Assembly: GCA_963693285.1 (NCBI GenBank)
Contig: OY848918.1
Location: 20,285,484 to 20,349,483 of the forward strand
Reading direction: 5' to 3'
DNA: 64,000 bases
Source of the DNA: Xestospongia muta
Taxonomy: Eukaryota; Porifera; Demospongiae; Haplosclerida; Petrosiidae
Shown here: one piece after another, positions 13,101 through 24,512 of the stretch
How positions within the stretch are numbered: the first letter of the stretch is position 1
Layout of the letters: the number at the start of each line of letters is the position of its first letter
The notes under the pieces: model-generated
Seen by the model: only the letters and a program-made list of their open reading frames with translations
Told to the model about the DNA's origin: nothing
Database searches by the model: none
Translations under genes and position numbers: made by a program

Positions 13101-13674
13101 GATTCCTCCACCTATTAAAAGACGAGGGCGTCCTAGAGGACATGAACTAACAACTATCGGTCTACCTAGAATAAAGACAAAAGGAGACAGAACTGCTATG
13201 AAGAAGCCAACAAGTTTTTGTAAATTGCATACTTCAGAAAAAGTAATTGGTAAGTTTGGAAAATGCTTGAATAGTAATAAAATGTGGTGTGTTTTAGTCA
13301 TGTTGTCTTGGTTTGTGGACCGTCCAGTTATTGAGAATGTTTTGAAAAGTGACATGTTAATTGAAGAAGAGGATGTAGAGTGCAGACCTGAGAAAATAAG
13401 TGATTCCGTTTTAGACGAGAATGTGGACATCCATCTAGTCAGACAGTATTTTTCCTCTGATGCATGGGCACTAATTACTGATGTTTTGGAGCAGAAAATT
13501 AAGAACCATGTATGGGTGTGTCACTCTTGCCATCACGATCTTCACTCTTTCAACTCTATTAATTGTGATGCGTGTCTACACTGGTACCACTTCAAGTGTG
13601 TTGGTATTAAAAATATGCCCAAGTTCAAAAACTGGTTTTGCCGTTCCTGTGTTGCATCATCCAAAGAAGACTAG
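10126..13674 (+). pseudogene. MULE transposase with SWIM, AT-hook and PHD finger; one in-frame stop
   Basis: Eight exons join in phase: 10126 (or 10153)-10475, 10657-10765, 10814-11042, 11190-12539, 12594-12685, 12756-12819, 12877-13041 and 13094-13674, about 979 codons. Order of modules: an N-terminal region like ZSWIM3-type proteins (FETYEKLEEKLKKYK, FCCIHGG); a MULE DDE core with the acidic residues in LCVDATYKL, VVMADKDI and NNRLEALNGKLK; a SWIM zinc motif (CSC...LPCRHIF); an AT-hook (KRRGRPRG); and a C-terminal PHD finger (WVCHSCHHDL...CDACLHWYHFKC...WFCRSC). The only defect seen is a TGA at 12365-12367, just after the SWIM motif. The same frame stays open for about 57 more codons to the next donor, so a single nonsense change (CGA to TGA would explain it) breaks an otherwise intact gene. 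A shorter product ending at the TGA would lose AT-hook and PHD. Confidence 0.85.
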
Positions 13675-13773
13675 TCTAATACATTTTATGTATACTGTAA
13701 ACACTGTACATTGTACAAAACATACTCTTTTGATTAAAATAATGAGATGCTCGTGAGATGCTCGGAGAATTCA

Positions 13774-13901
13774 CTTATCCGGTAAAATAAGCTAATATCT
13801 TAGCCGGAACCGGGATCACTTGTGAAATGGCTTAATTTCCCGGTTCCGGGAGAATAAAGGAAATGACGAACGATCCCGGAACCGGGACTGTAGACACAGC
13901 G
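13774..13901 (-). repeat. Right terminal inverted repeat of the MULE
   Basis: Reverse complement of the left arm. Its three CCGG-type motifs lie at 13803-13814 (first base changed to G), 13839-13850 and 13875-13886. The duplicated target AATAATAAA follows at 13902-13910. Confidence 0.88.
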
Positions 13902-14433
13902 AATAATAAAACGACGTTTTGATAGTGCAACTACAGAAGATCAACAAGATATACAAGTAACCCAATCATCAGAAACTGAAAACGTCGAACCAAGTTGTAG
14001 TTCCGAACCTATTGTTTGTCGTTCTGTTAGTCAAAGAAGACCTTCAAACTATTATGGGAGTCCTATTTTCTACTAAGAGTTGAGGAATGTAATAACTATA
14101 TTATGATGTCATACTTTAGTTTATTAATTTCTTACGTACTACATATTTAAGCAGTAGTCTCGTGTATTATTTTTCAGTTAGAGTTTAGCTGTTATCTTTT
14201 GTTATTGCTGATTGTATCCATTTACATTGTGGTGATATATATATTTTTAAAGATAGTTTATTTGTTGTTTCCTAATCGGCTGACAAGTTTAGACACATAG
14301 TTTAGTGGCTCATACTTCAGATTTTTTTCTAGGACTTGTAAAAAAACATTGAGGGCAATATCTTAACAATCATTTTCATCTTTATATTGAGAAACATACT
14401 ATATATTCATTTTATAGGAATTTTCAGTAGCTA

Positions 14434-14455
14434 TAATTATATATATATATATATA

Positions 14456-14517
<62 letters not shown>
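14434..14517 (+). repeat. TA / TG dinucleotide microsatellite
   Basis: Runs of TA flank a (TG)n stretch of roughly 20 bp in the last part of the large intron. The small frames here encode only Tyr/Ile repeats and are not genes. Confidence 0.9.
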
Positions 14518-14520
<3 letters not shown>

Positions 14521-14721
14521 TATTTTTTTTGTATGTATTATAAATCAATTGCTTTTATGGAAACCTAATAAGTGTTATTGCATACTGACTTTGACTACAC
14601 TTGTTTTGCTTATTTGCATTGTCAGAGAGAGGAAAGAAGTATGATTTTATTACAATCAATCTCATTGTCATGTCTTTATCCTTACACACTTTGAATTTTG
14701 TCTTTTCTATTTCTTCTACAG

Positions 14722-15159
14722 CTTTGAAACCTGAAAAACATGCATTATTGAGATCACTTTATCCAATCAGTGGCAAATGGCATGAGATTGGTGATCTATT
14801 GGGGGTTGATTCCAACACTATTGACAGCTTGTCTAGTTCCTCGGTTTCAAATGAAATTAAGATGGCAAAAATGTTAGAAAGCTGGTTAGATAATGAACCA
14901 ACTCCTGCTTCATGGGACAATATTCTTGATATCATAGAGGGACCTCTTCGGAAGAAAGCTCTTGCTGTGGAAATTCATCAAAAAATTAAAACAAGTAAGC
15001 ATTTTAGTTGATAGTGAATTCAATCATTTGGTCACTGTTTCATATTGATCCTTTGTCATGTTCATATAATAAATAATTATTATTATGAAGAAATGTTTAA
15101 ATTGTCATACTCTCCTTTCTATCTTCATAGGTGAAGGGAGTACACTTCGTTCACTTTAA
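14722..15159 (+). CDS. Last exons of the ankyrin/ROC gene: second Death domain
   Basis: Exon 14722-14994 (acceptor TTCTACAG) encodes a Death domain closely similar to that of exon 5277-5555: both start KPEKH, share the VDSNTI segment and SWLDNEPTP, and end with IEGPL plus a basic helix. It joins in phase 1 to the exon ending at 7264. A small last exon, 15131-15159, adds nine codons and ends with TAA at 15157-15159. The two Death exons are probably a tandem exon duplication. That they belong to one transcript across the transposon-filled intron is inferred from phase and similarity; an independent gene is less likely because no start is present. Confidence 0.75.
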
Positions 15160-16260
15160 AGAACATTAACTCTTACCTGAGGTAAAGATATTAACTCACA
15201 TTTGGAGTGACATACTCTCTCTAATAACTAGAATGTTGTGTGTAGTCCAATTGACAACTAGCTATATGTATTAAGTCTAAGTTCTATTTGTATTTAAAGG
15301 ACATGACCTGTAACATGATATACTTTGTATAGTCATATCATAATCAGATATCATGGATGAGCTTTTGATATAAAATTTTAGTTATTTAACTAGATGTGGC
15401 TCAGTCATAAATACAAGCATATTAAATTTATAACAATTCATTTGGATGAATAGAATAGATACTGCTTTCAACTGATATACCATGAAAATTTATGTGTATT
15501 ATTATATAGTAATAATCCAATCAACATAATGTCTATATAATACATATGATAGTTAACTAACACATATTACATCTATAACAATGTATTATAACATTTCTCC
15601 TCTTTCCGTTAGATGATAGATAATTTTACTTTCTATAGCAACAGTAACATTATTAATGATTATTAGTCATTCTTTGTTAAAAGTGTGTTGTTTTGATAAC
15701 TTTTATTTTTACTATTATTTAGCTATTTGACACCAATTTTTTTAAATTTAAAATTTATACTATTAAAATGATGATTCAATGAAACTATGATCTTAGTATC
15801 TTACAATCAATAATATATCTAACAAAGAGTTGTTAATATGTATTCTAAAAGTGGACACAATCATAAGATAAAACATTATCAAATACTTCACTATTTTAAG
15901 GCCTGGGTCCACTCACACGCTACCTAAAAATTGACAATTTTATTTTCAATTTTTAATTTCAAGCAAATAAATACAAATACATCATTCTGACTACATATAA
16001 GTGGTTTGATTTTGATTAGTCTTCACTATTATCGCTATAAAGTCAGCAGTTGAGTCTTCTGTTTGTAGATATGGACGAAACCAAGGATATCTAAAAAATG
16101 AAGAAAACAGGATAGGCAGTTGGTAAAACAGATATTAAAAGACTTAAAATTTAGGACAACAGTGTGTCATAGTATGCTTAACGTCATGTAAAATGTTGAA
16201 GTTGATACCAACAATAATCATCAATCATGAGTTATGCAAATAAATTACTATTATAAGGTC
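15160..16260. other. Intergenic, no gene recognised
   Basis: AT-rich sequence after the stop of the ankyrin/ROC gene. AATAAA occurs at about 15966 but is too far for a convincing poly(A) signal. No coding sequence was identified on either strand. Confidence 0.5.
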
Positions 16261-16670
16261 TATTGTAGCCACTTAGGCTAATATCCTTCATAACGCGTCA
16301 TTATTGTGACCTCAGTTGACGAATAACGCGATCGCGTCATTTGAACTTACTAAGCAATAGCGCAACATTGACAGGTAGTTAGAGTGTGTATTTTCTACAG
16401 TAGTAGTTCCTGTACTTGTTATTGCTTGCCTTTCAATCTGCAGTCAGCATTTGACCCGAGTTTCAACAGTCTTTGTATTTAAAGTTATTACCTCGTGTAT
16501 TGATTCTTGTTGACAACTCAGTCTGCACATCTCCACTTGCAACTTAACAGTCCAAGTTAGTACTCACATGCATACGAACCATGATAAAGATAAATATACT
16601 TGCATATTATAATTAGTATATCACTCAAATAAATGTAAACAAATAACAACAAATGCATTATGCAAATAGA

Positions 16671-18672
16671 ATGACTGATAGACGATTATTTACAAGAGAT
16701 GAAGTCTTGGATATTATTGAAAAAGGACCAATGTATCCAGGGAGTGATGAAGAATTTGACACATTAAATGATAAGATGGTGGACGACTACTGATAATAAA
16801 ATTATAAGATAATTTACAAAGTATATAAAACATACCAATCTTAGTATAACAGAAGTTACATCTGTTGATCTTGAAAAGTCTCCAGTCCAGTTACCTGCAC
16901 CGCTATGGTAAATATCACAAATATTACCTTTTACTGATTGTAAAATAAATAGCTACCAACAAATAGAGTCACTTGCAGGTCCATCAAGTTCACTAAATGA
17001 TACACCACTATCAGTATAAGTGAACACATGCAAAAATAACAGTTTACCTACAATCATAATAGGACTTCTCTTGAAACTCCTGTGTCTGCCACTAACAAAT
17101 CTAAACAAAGGTTTCTCATCTGTAAATATCTTCATAGCCAATGCCCAAGTGACCACACCCTAGGGGAGATAAAATGGTCAAACAATTACATGCTAGTCAC
17201 TATAGATTCGTTTACAGAATCAGTGGGACCAACTGTTTCTGTCCCTTCATCACCACTTGAGGCATTTATGCTATTTTTTACACAATCACTTCTACAACTG
17301 ATAGTAGACGAGACAAACAGATATGCTGAAACGTGTATGGGTGGAGAAAAGTATGCCAAATGGACAAAAGTGTCTATTGAAGAATTGCAGGCATACTTGG
17401 GATTTATGATCGTAATGGGGATAGTAAAATCACCATCCCTATATGATTATTGGAAAAATGACCCATATTATCACTACACCCCCATAGCAGATTGAATTTC
17501 TGGAGATAGATTCATGGACATTTCACGATATCTCAATTTTGTAGACAATGTGACGTTAGCACTACCAGGTACACCACAATATGATCGTCTTGGTAAAGTA
17601 AGACCAATTCTGGAATTTCTTAACAACAAATTCCTTACATTATATCATCCAAATCGTGACAACAGTATAGACGAGGCAATGATAAAATTTAAGGGCAGAT
17701 CAGCAAATGAAACAATATGTTCCCAAAAAGCCTATCAAGAGAGGATTTAAATTTTGCGTCAGGGCTGATAGTGACAATGGGTTTGTATGTGAATACCAAG
17801 TATACTGTGGAAAGGAGAAGAGATCAGAAACAGGACTAGAGTCACGGGTTGTCGGAGACTTAACAAGAACCATTGTCGGAAAAAACCATCACATATACTG
17901 TGATAACTTTTTTACAGGCATTCCACTTTTTAAGGATCTGCTAGAAGACAAAATTTATGCCTGTGGAACCATGCGTTCAGATAGAAAGTTCTATCCAACA
18001 GAATTCAAACCAATTCTAAAGAAAGGTTTCGAGGAGAGGGGAGAATTCAAGCTATTGCAACATGAAAGTTTGCTAATGACAGTGTGGCAAGACACAAAGG
18101 CAGTAAGTGCTCTTGCTACAAACTCTCAACCTTTGGCAACAACACAAGTGGAGAGGAAGCAATAAAATGGAGAAAAAAAAACTAGTAAATTGTCCTCAAC
18201 TAATAGCCAACTATAACCAAAAAATGGGTGGAGTTGATCGTAATGATCAACTGAGGTAGTACTACTGCCTCAATGCAAGAGGATATAAAACTTATATGTA
18301 CATCTTTTACTTTGTAACTGATGTTGTAATTACAAACACTTACCTCTTGTAAACATTCCTTCCCACATCTCCATTCAAAACAATCAAAGACTTTTGCCTC
18401 AACTTATGCCACCTTCTCATTGGATCGTATTGTGGTCATAAGCGTCCTGGTTGTCCTTCATTGTGTCTACCAGTGAAAAAATTTTGTCAGCACCATTTTC
18501 CTCAAAAGCACGATGGCAGTAGACACAGGTGTCACTACTGTTATGCATTTCTAAACAAACAAAGAGATACTCAATGGTCTTGTAGTGACTGCAGCCTTTA
18601 CCTCTGTCATAATGGAAAGAGTGATGACTGTTTCCTACACTACCACACCCACCATGGACCTAATGAAAATTA
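16671..18672 (+). pseudogene. Decayed piggyBac transposase
   Basis: An N-terminal piece (16671-16793, MTDRRLFTRDEVLDIIEKGP) resembles the acidic start of piggyBac-type transposases. The DDE_Tnp_1_7 body follows from about 17160 (KWTKVSIEELQAYLGFMIVM; DRFMDISRYLNFVD). The three catalytic aspartates survive: SIDEAM (17670), YCDNFFTG (17902) and MGGVDRNDQ (18236). The C-terminal Cys/His-rich domain is at 18461-18672 (CHYCYAFLN, CSDCSLYLC). Disruptions are a TGA at 17493-17495, a one-base shift near 17697 (after FKGRS), another shift near 18165 and a TAG at 18257-18259. A CG-rich patch at 16290-16350 may be the old promoter. I could not find convincing termini with TTAA duplications. Confidence 0.85.
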
Positions 18673-20000
18673 AAGAGACACTTACATATATACAAAAGAA
18701 TAAATATATATTATCAACACCTAACTGAAATGTCTAACCAAACAGTAGTCATTCAAATAATAAGCATATACAGATAGACACAGACAACACACAAAATCCA
18801 ATTATAAATTTCTACAAACAAGGTAAGCAATACTAACTTGTTTATATACTGGACATGTTTTGCATCATTTGTAGTACTTACAGAAGCTATCACTATTGTA
18901 CCTTAGCCCTAGCGCTTCAATTTCAAGCGCTTTTTTCATTACAAAGACGGTAGTAGAAAAGATACGATAGAATGACTTACTTTCAGTAGAGTTCGAGGTA
19001 GAATTTACTTGTAGAATCGTTTTATAACATCTCTAGACCTACAAATCAACGACGGTTGCCTTATTTACTCGTAAATGAACCTGTTAAAAGTTCTCCAAAG
19101 CGTCTTCCTCTTCTTTCGATAAATTTCGACATCCGGTGACCCCACCTACGCAATTATTTCGTTAAAAAAGGACACCAAAACGAATTTCCATCTGAAAATT
19201 TCACAATATCTCATACTAGCCTATGGACAAATCTTGTCTACACTTAAAGACAATAAATGACAGCACAAGAACAAATGAAAAATACAAGTACAATGCTAAC
19301 ATGTTTGTGAGTGTCTAAAGAATATCTAAACAGAACAATATAGAAGTTTGTCATTGTTATATCTAGTGAAAAGCCTCCTAATTACAGCATTTCATCAACT
19401 GATTATTGACTAATATACTTAGTAAAGTCTCCATGTGTCACGTGCATACACTATATATACTAAATATTCTCATTTTAACACACCATGTGCATTTATTAAA
19501 GGTTGATTGCATACAATCAATCCTGTCAACATCTGCAAAGATAAATTGTTGCAGATGCCTTTAAAGTAGAGAATAAATTTAGTTTGTTCTTTAGCACTAT
19601 TTCTATAAAGTATGACTCTGTGTACTCATTTAATCACAAGCTCTAGGTCTCAAGCTTTTTCATGTATTAGCACCAGATACCTACAGTCAACTTAGTGATT
19701 ATATATATACAATAATATTAACAAAACTAGATCTGTTACTTCATCTGTCTATGAATTATGTTAACTTAATTTATTACAATATAGGATACATTAGTCTTAG
19801 TATTAATGTATCTGCTAATACAGATACTTGTTTAGATATATGAACATAATTATAATACCTAGCATATACAAACGGAAACACCTCTTCATTATAACATGTG
19901 GATCCCAATGCAACTGACTGATTAGTAAAATTATATCTTAACTTAGAGTAAAATAACCAGAGTTTCAATTTAATACATGTTTCTATTTATAATTGTATAT
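18673..20000. other. Intergenic, no gene recognised
   Basis: AT-rich sequence between the piggyBac relic and the 3' end of XRN2 copy 1. A short minus-strand stretch at about 20003-20035 is bounded by splice-like signals and could be one more XRN2 3' exon, but I cannot support it. Confidence 0.45.
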
Positions 20001-21308
20001 ACCTTATAAACCTTCTTGCTGACTGAGGTGTACTATATGGAGTTTACAAGAGATATCATATGATATAATATGATGTCATAATGATGTCATTATTCACCTG
20101 AGGTCTATAACTACCAGGTGGAGCAAATCTCATGTCATCGGGCCTTAAAGTGGGTGGAGGGATAATGACATTAGGAAGGAGTTTGGCTTCATACATATAG
20201 TCAGAAGTAAAAGTGGGATCTTGAATGTTACAGCTAAGAAGACATTAATAATTATAAAAAATACTACTTAATAAAATTAAAAATATATAATTTAGTCAAA
20301 CTAACATCACATTACCACATATATGTATAAAATATTATCTTGTAGAAAGATTTTGACAATTGTACATAAATAATACTATTAATTGTTCTTACCATACAAG
20401 TTGTGACTTCTCAATATCTGTTAAATGTGGCAATGGAGACTCTACCAACCTACAGTGATAATATATAAGTCATAGTACACGACAATATGTGTATGTACTT
20501 ACCCTCCTTTCTTAAGTATAGTTTTCATGCTCATATTAGGCCACACCCTCCCTGATACACCTTGAGATGTCTTGGGGTTTATTTGTACAGGCTACAAAAA
20601 TGTTCACATTGATAGAATATACAGCATATTGTTACATGTGACAGCTTAGCATATACCATGTACAGTACAGCAACTTACCTCATTGTCTAATCCATCTGTA
20701 GAGTCTACATTATAAGTCTCATAAAGTGTTTTTAAAAAGGCATATAGCCTGTTATATTTATGTACAAATAGAGAATCACAACCCAAACTATTACAAGCCT
20801 CTGTTACAATGTAATAAATCAATTAAATGAAATTACACATACTTTCATCAGGAGTCAATGAATCATAGATTTCACTTAGGGCATCAAGTAATCGATGCTC
20901 GTCAACAAATGGGAGTAAAGCCACACCTTATATATAAATAGGTGAAATGAAATGTGTATAAATGCAAATATATCTACAGTATATAAAATATAAATGTATT
21001 TATTTCTATGTACATGTACATTTACCAGTATGGATGTACAATGTATTTACCTGTCAAGTAAATTTCTTTCCATTTAAGTCAATTTTAATAATTTGACAGA
21101 TAAAAGTCAACAATGGCAGAGTCCTATATTATGATATATGTATGTTATTAGCTGATAGTATTGTATTAACTTACTTCATCTAACATGAGGTTTTGCCATA
21201 AGAGAGGAAGGAATTTGCAACTTGCAGAGGGAAACACACCCATAAGTTGTTCTAATGGCCGGAACTAAGAATTTAAAACATAAAATTTAATTTATTCGTG
21301 CCACACAA

Positions 21309-21310
<2 letters not shown>

Positions 21311-21339
<29 letters not shown>
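21311..21339 (+). repeat. CT microsatellite in an XRN2 intron
   Basis: About 14 CT units directly next to the donor of the exon ending at 21349, on the opposite strand to the pseudogene. Confidence 0.85.
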
Positions 21340-22268
21340 CTTCCTTACCAGTTACGAACCTCTTTCAAACCTATCTCTTATCTGAACAATGTACCGAAAG
21401 TTGGAGGCAAAGGGTGGATAATGAAAGGGATAGTACCACTTTCAAGATGGGCAGCCCTACATAAAAACATCATCAAAAGTACACATACAATAAGTAAATA
21501 TCATTTTATATAGATAATAAATTAAAACAATAATAATTTACATTATGTAATTGTACAACATATATAATATAGGTAATTGCATCATAATTATTGTTACAAT
21601 AATTATTTGGGACCATATTAATTCCTGATAATAATTAAGGGGATGTCCCATATTTATCAAGATAATAATTATTGATAACAATAAAGATAGCAATGGTATA
21701 ATTATAACATAATTGATTTAATACACTTATAAATTATAATTACTACAAGTAATGTCCCTCAAATCACCTGATAATAATAGCTCATCACCCAACACAGTCC
21801 CTGAGCATAATTCTCCACAACTTTTCGCACAAATTCCACATCATCACATGACACACAAAACTTACTCTGATAGTAACGTTCCTTCCATCCCTCCTCCCAC
21901 AACCTAAACGAGAAATATTCAATATATATTTGTCTAAAATACTGATTAATAACTTTACACTATATAACAAATAAACATCATAATTTTATATACATTTTTT
22001 AAACATCCAAAAATGCATTTAAGATTTAAAGGTACAATGATTACCTTGCAGTACAATATGTGTTTGTGTATATTACTACGCAATATCACATTGCTAACTA
22101 ACTCAACACTAAACCATGATACGAATCAATGCTAAACCATACAAGTTCATACAGGGTTAATATAACAAAAACGACAATGACAATATCAACAATCTACATG
22201 TACATGTAATAATGTAACTGTTAACATTGTGACATATCTTTTTAGATGTCTACATATTACTGCCCTAC

Positions 22269-22558
22269 CTGACTTCATCCTCAATCTCAGGATCACTTTC
22301 AGTCTCATTCCCATGTTGATCATCATCTGCTCGACGTTTCCTCTTCATTCGTTCTTCCTCTTTATCATTAGTCAAACTTGACCTTCTTTCTCCTTTTTGT
22401 CTCTTAGTATCAGGATCAAATTCAAATTCATTCCCACATTGATAATCATCTGCTCGACGTTTCCTCTTCATTCGTTCTTCTTCATCATTAGTCAAACTCT
22501 CCTTTCTTTCTCCCTTTTGCCAATCATCTTGACTGAAAGTCGATGATTCTTGAAAAGA
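22269..22558 (-). repeat. Internal duplication in the XRN2 copy 1 linker exon
   Basis: The exon corresponding to the acidic/basic linker of XRN2 contains two near-identical units, each with ERMKRKRRADD followed by an acidic segment (GNEFEFDPD / GNETESDPE) and a KGER repeat. The units are about 117 nt apart and in frame. The motif is lysine/arginine-rich and could have been a nuclear-localisation segment. Confidence 0.75.
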
Positions 22559-24318
22559 CTAGAAAAGTTAGACATAGTATTAATTTATATAATAACATTA
22601 TTTAGCAACAATGTATTTTAACCCTGACACCCTCACCACTGATTGTACTGGTAACATTTCTTGTTTAAGTGTGTGTGAGTGTGTTAAACTGAGTATTAAG
22701 GAGATATATTGTCTCATATTTACAATTATATTTAGCCCTCAAGATGGTAATTGTATTCGCAAAAAGTATAAAAATGTAGGCAGGAGCATGTAACACCCAC
22801 GCAAATAATTAATTTTCATGTTTTACATTTATTGCTATTTTAAAGCCATTTGCAAAGTAATATTTTAATTAAATTTCCTTCAAATAAAAGGAAGAGCTAA
22901 TTCATGTGACACAGAAACATCAAGAAAATGTCATAAGAAACATTTTCTCAACTATGCGTAAAACACTTATGGTAGAAATAGTAAAAGTCAACATGTTCAT
23001 ACAAGTATGTGGACATGGCTTCACAAGTGTTTAAAAATAGTAACAACTCAAAAAATATTTCAAAAAAATGAAAATCAATAATTTGAGTGGGCATTGCATG
23101 ATCCTACATTACTTTTAGTGGCTGATGATATTACCTATATGTACATGTGTAATACTAACAAATCAAAGATCTAACCACTAGAGAATGCCTATAAGATTAA
23201 ATTCACATGTACTATTTACCTTTGATCTTTTCAGGAGTGCCTTCATACTTTGAGCTGCTTCTTGATTACTAGCTAATGTACTAGATTGTCTCATTTGATA
23301 AGCATCATAACAAGCATTGTAAGCTGGAGAAGGCCGAGACCCAAGTGGCTGGAATGAGAACAAGATGTTAGGTCAGTAAAAGTTGTACATAGTATGTACT
23401 TATTGTATAATACATAAAAATGAGAATGTTCCTTGAATTAATGGATTAACGAGGTGCCCTGTATTATACATTTATCTTATGTTAACTTACCACTGGATTG
23501 AGCTGTTCAGGTATAAATGTCGGAGCACGATAATCTTCCTGTAGTTATTAGTTATTAATTAATAGGGTGAAATAGGTAATTATCAATAAATTGCCTTACT
23601 ATTTTTTGACGCTTTGACCGCTGTTTTTGTCGCTCTTTATCCTTCATCTCACGATCACGCCTGTTCCGAAATATCTCATCTTCAACCTTACCAAGCTCTG
23701 TAACAATTTATAAAAACATAATATACTACATCTAATGCAAGTACAAAATCTCTTATATAAAGTATTGTGAAACTTTCCATACAAAAAACCCCCACAGACA
23801 ACTTAGACATCATATAGATATACATGTACATGATATTGATATGTACATATTTATCGTTGTACATAAGGTGTCCTCATCAGATTGTACTTTAGTCAAAGCA
23901 GTCCTAACATCATCATTTACCTGCTAATATAACTTAAACGTTTTTTACATCAACAAATCCATTATGAGTTAAATAATCCTATATTAAAGGGGCAGAGAAA
24001 GTATTCATTATAACACTAAAAGGACTACCTTTGATGATGGTAAGAAATCTTTATACAAAGTAATGAGTCTATCAATAGCTCCTTCTCTGGAAAGAAATAA
24101 AATTACATAACAATGTAAATATGTAAGTATATAACATATTCATGTCATATTATAATGTTATCTATTACATTTCTTCATTTTTTACCTAATTTGTAGTGAA
24201 GGAAGATGTGGTAGGAAGTCATTGCCAACAAAGAAACACATAAAAACCCAATCATCAATAACTCTTTCAAAATCATATTTAAAACTTAAAGCATCTATCT
24301 TTAGATCTCTTTGAAGAT

Positions 24319-24512
<194 letters not shown>

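Larger units (their letters stand above)
9994..13901 (+). mobile_element. Mutator-like (MULE) DNA transposon with long TIRs
   Basis: A 3,908-bp element bounded by inverted repeats starting CGCTGTGTCTACAGTCCCGG and ending with the complement, flanked by perfect 9-bp duplications. The arms extend about 130 bp inward (to about 10124 on the left, from about 13774 on the right) with few mismatches. It carries one spliced transposase gene in the plus orientation and is nested in the tail of a Ty3/gypsy copy, in the large intron of the ankyrin/ROC gene. The arms look little diverged, so the insertion is probably recent. It is more GC-rich at its ends than anything around it. Confidence 0.93.
9206..14078 (+). 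mobile_element. Broken Ty3/gypsy-type retroelement, split by the MULE
   Basis: The left part (ATG 9242) reads as a gag-like protein (FQLIRSLTEEDPTSKPYNDV) with in-frame stops at about 9356 and 9523. In the same frame it runs straight into the C-terminal part of an integrase (FLFMYRITLHTTTGVPQSEL, then SIGDKVLVKHF). Protease, reverse transcriptase, RNase H and the integrase core are therefore missing through an internal deletion near 9530. The remaining tail of the polyprotein lies at 13911-14078, beyond the MULE, and ends with a TAA. I could not find matching LTRs, so the outer borders are approximate. The copy is clearly non-functional. Homology to metazoan Ty3/gypsy gag-pol is inferred from the sequence pattern. 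Confidence 0.7.

Noticed and set aside
10126..13674. MULE transposase as a domesticated host gene of ZSWIM type
   Set aside because: It still has intact terminal inverted repeats and target duplications and carries a nonsense codon, so it is a transposon copy.
15890..15960. TTAAGGCCTGGGTCCACTCA as a piggyBac terminus
   Set aside because: No complementary end was found on the other side of the piggyBac relic.
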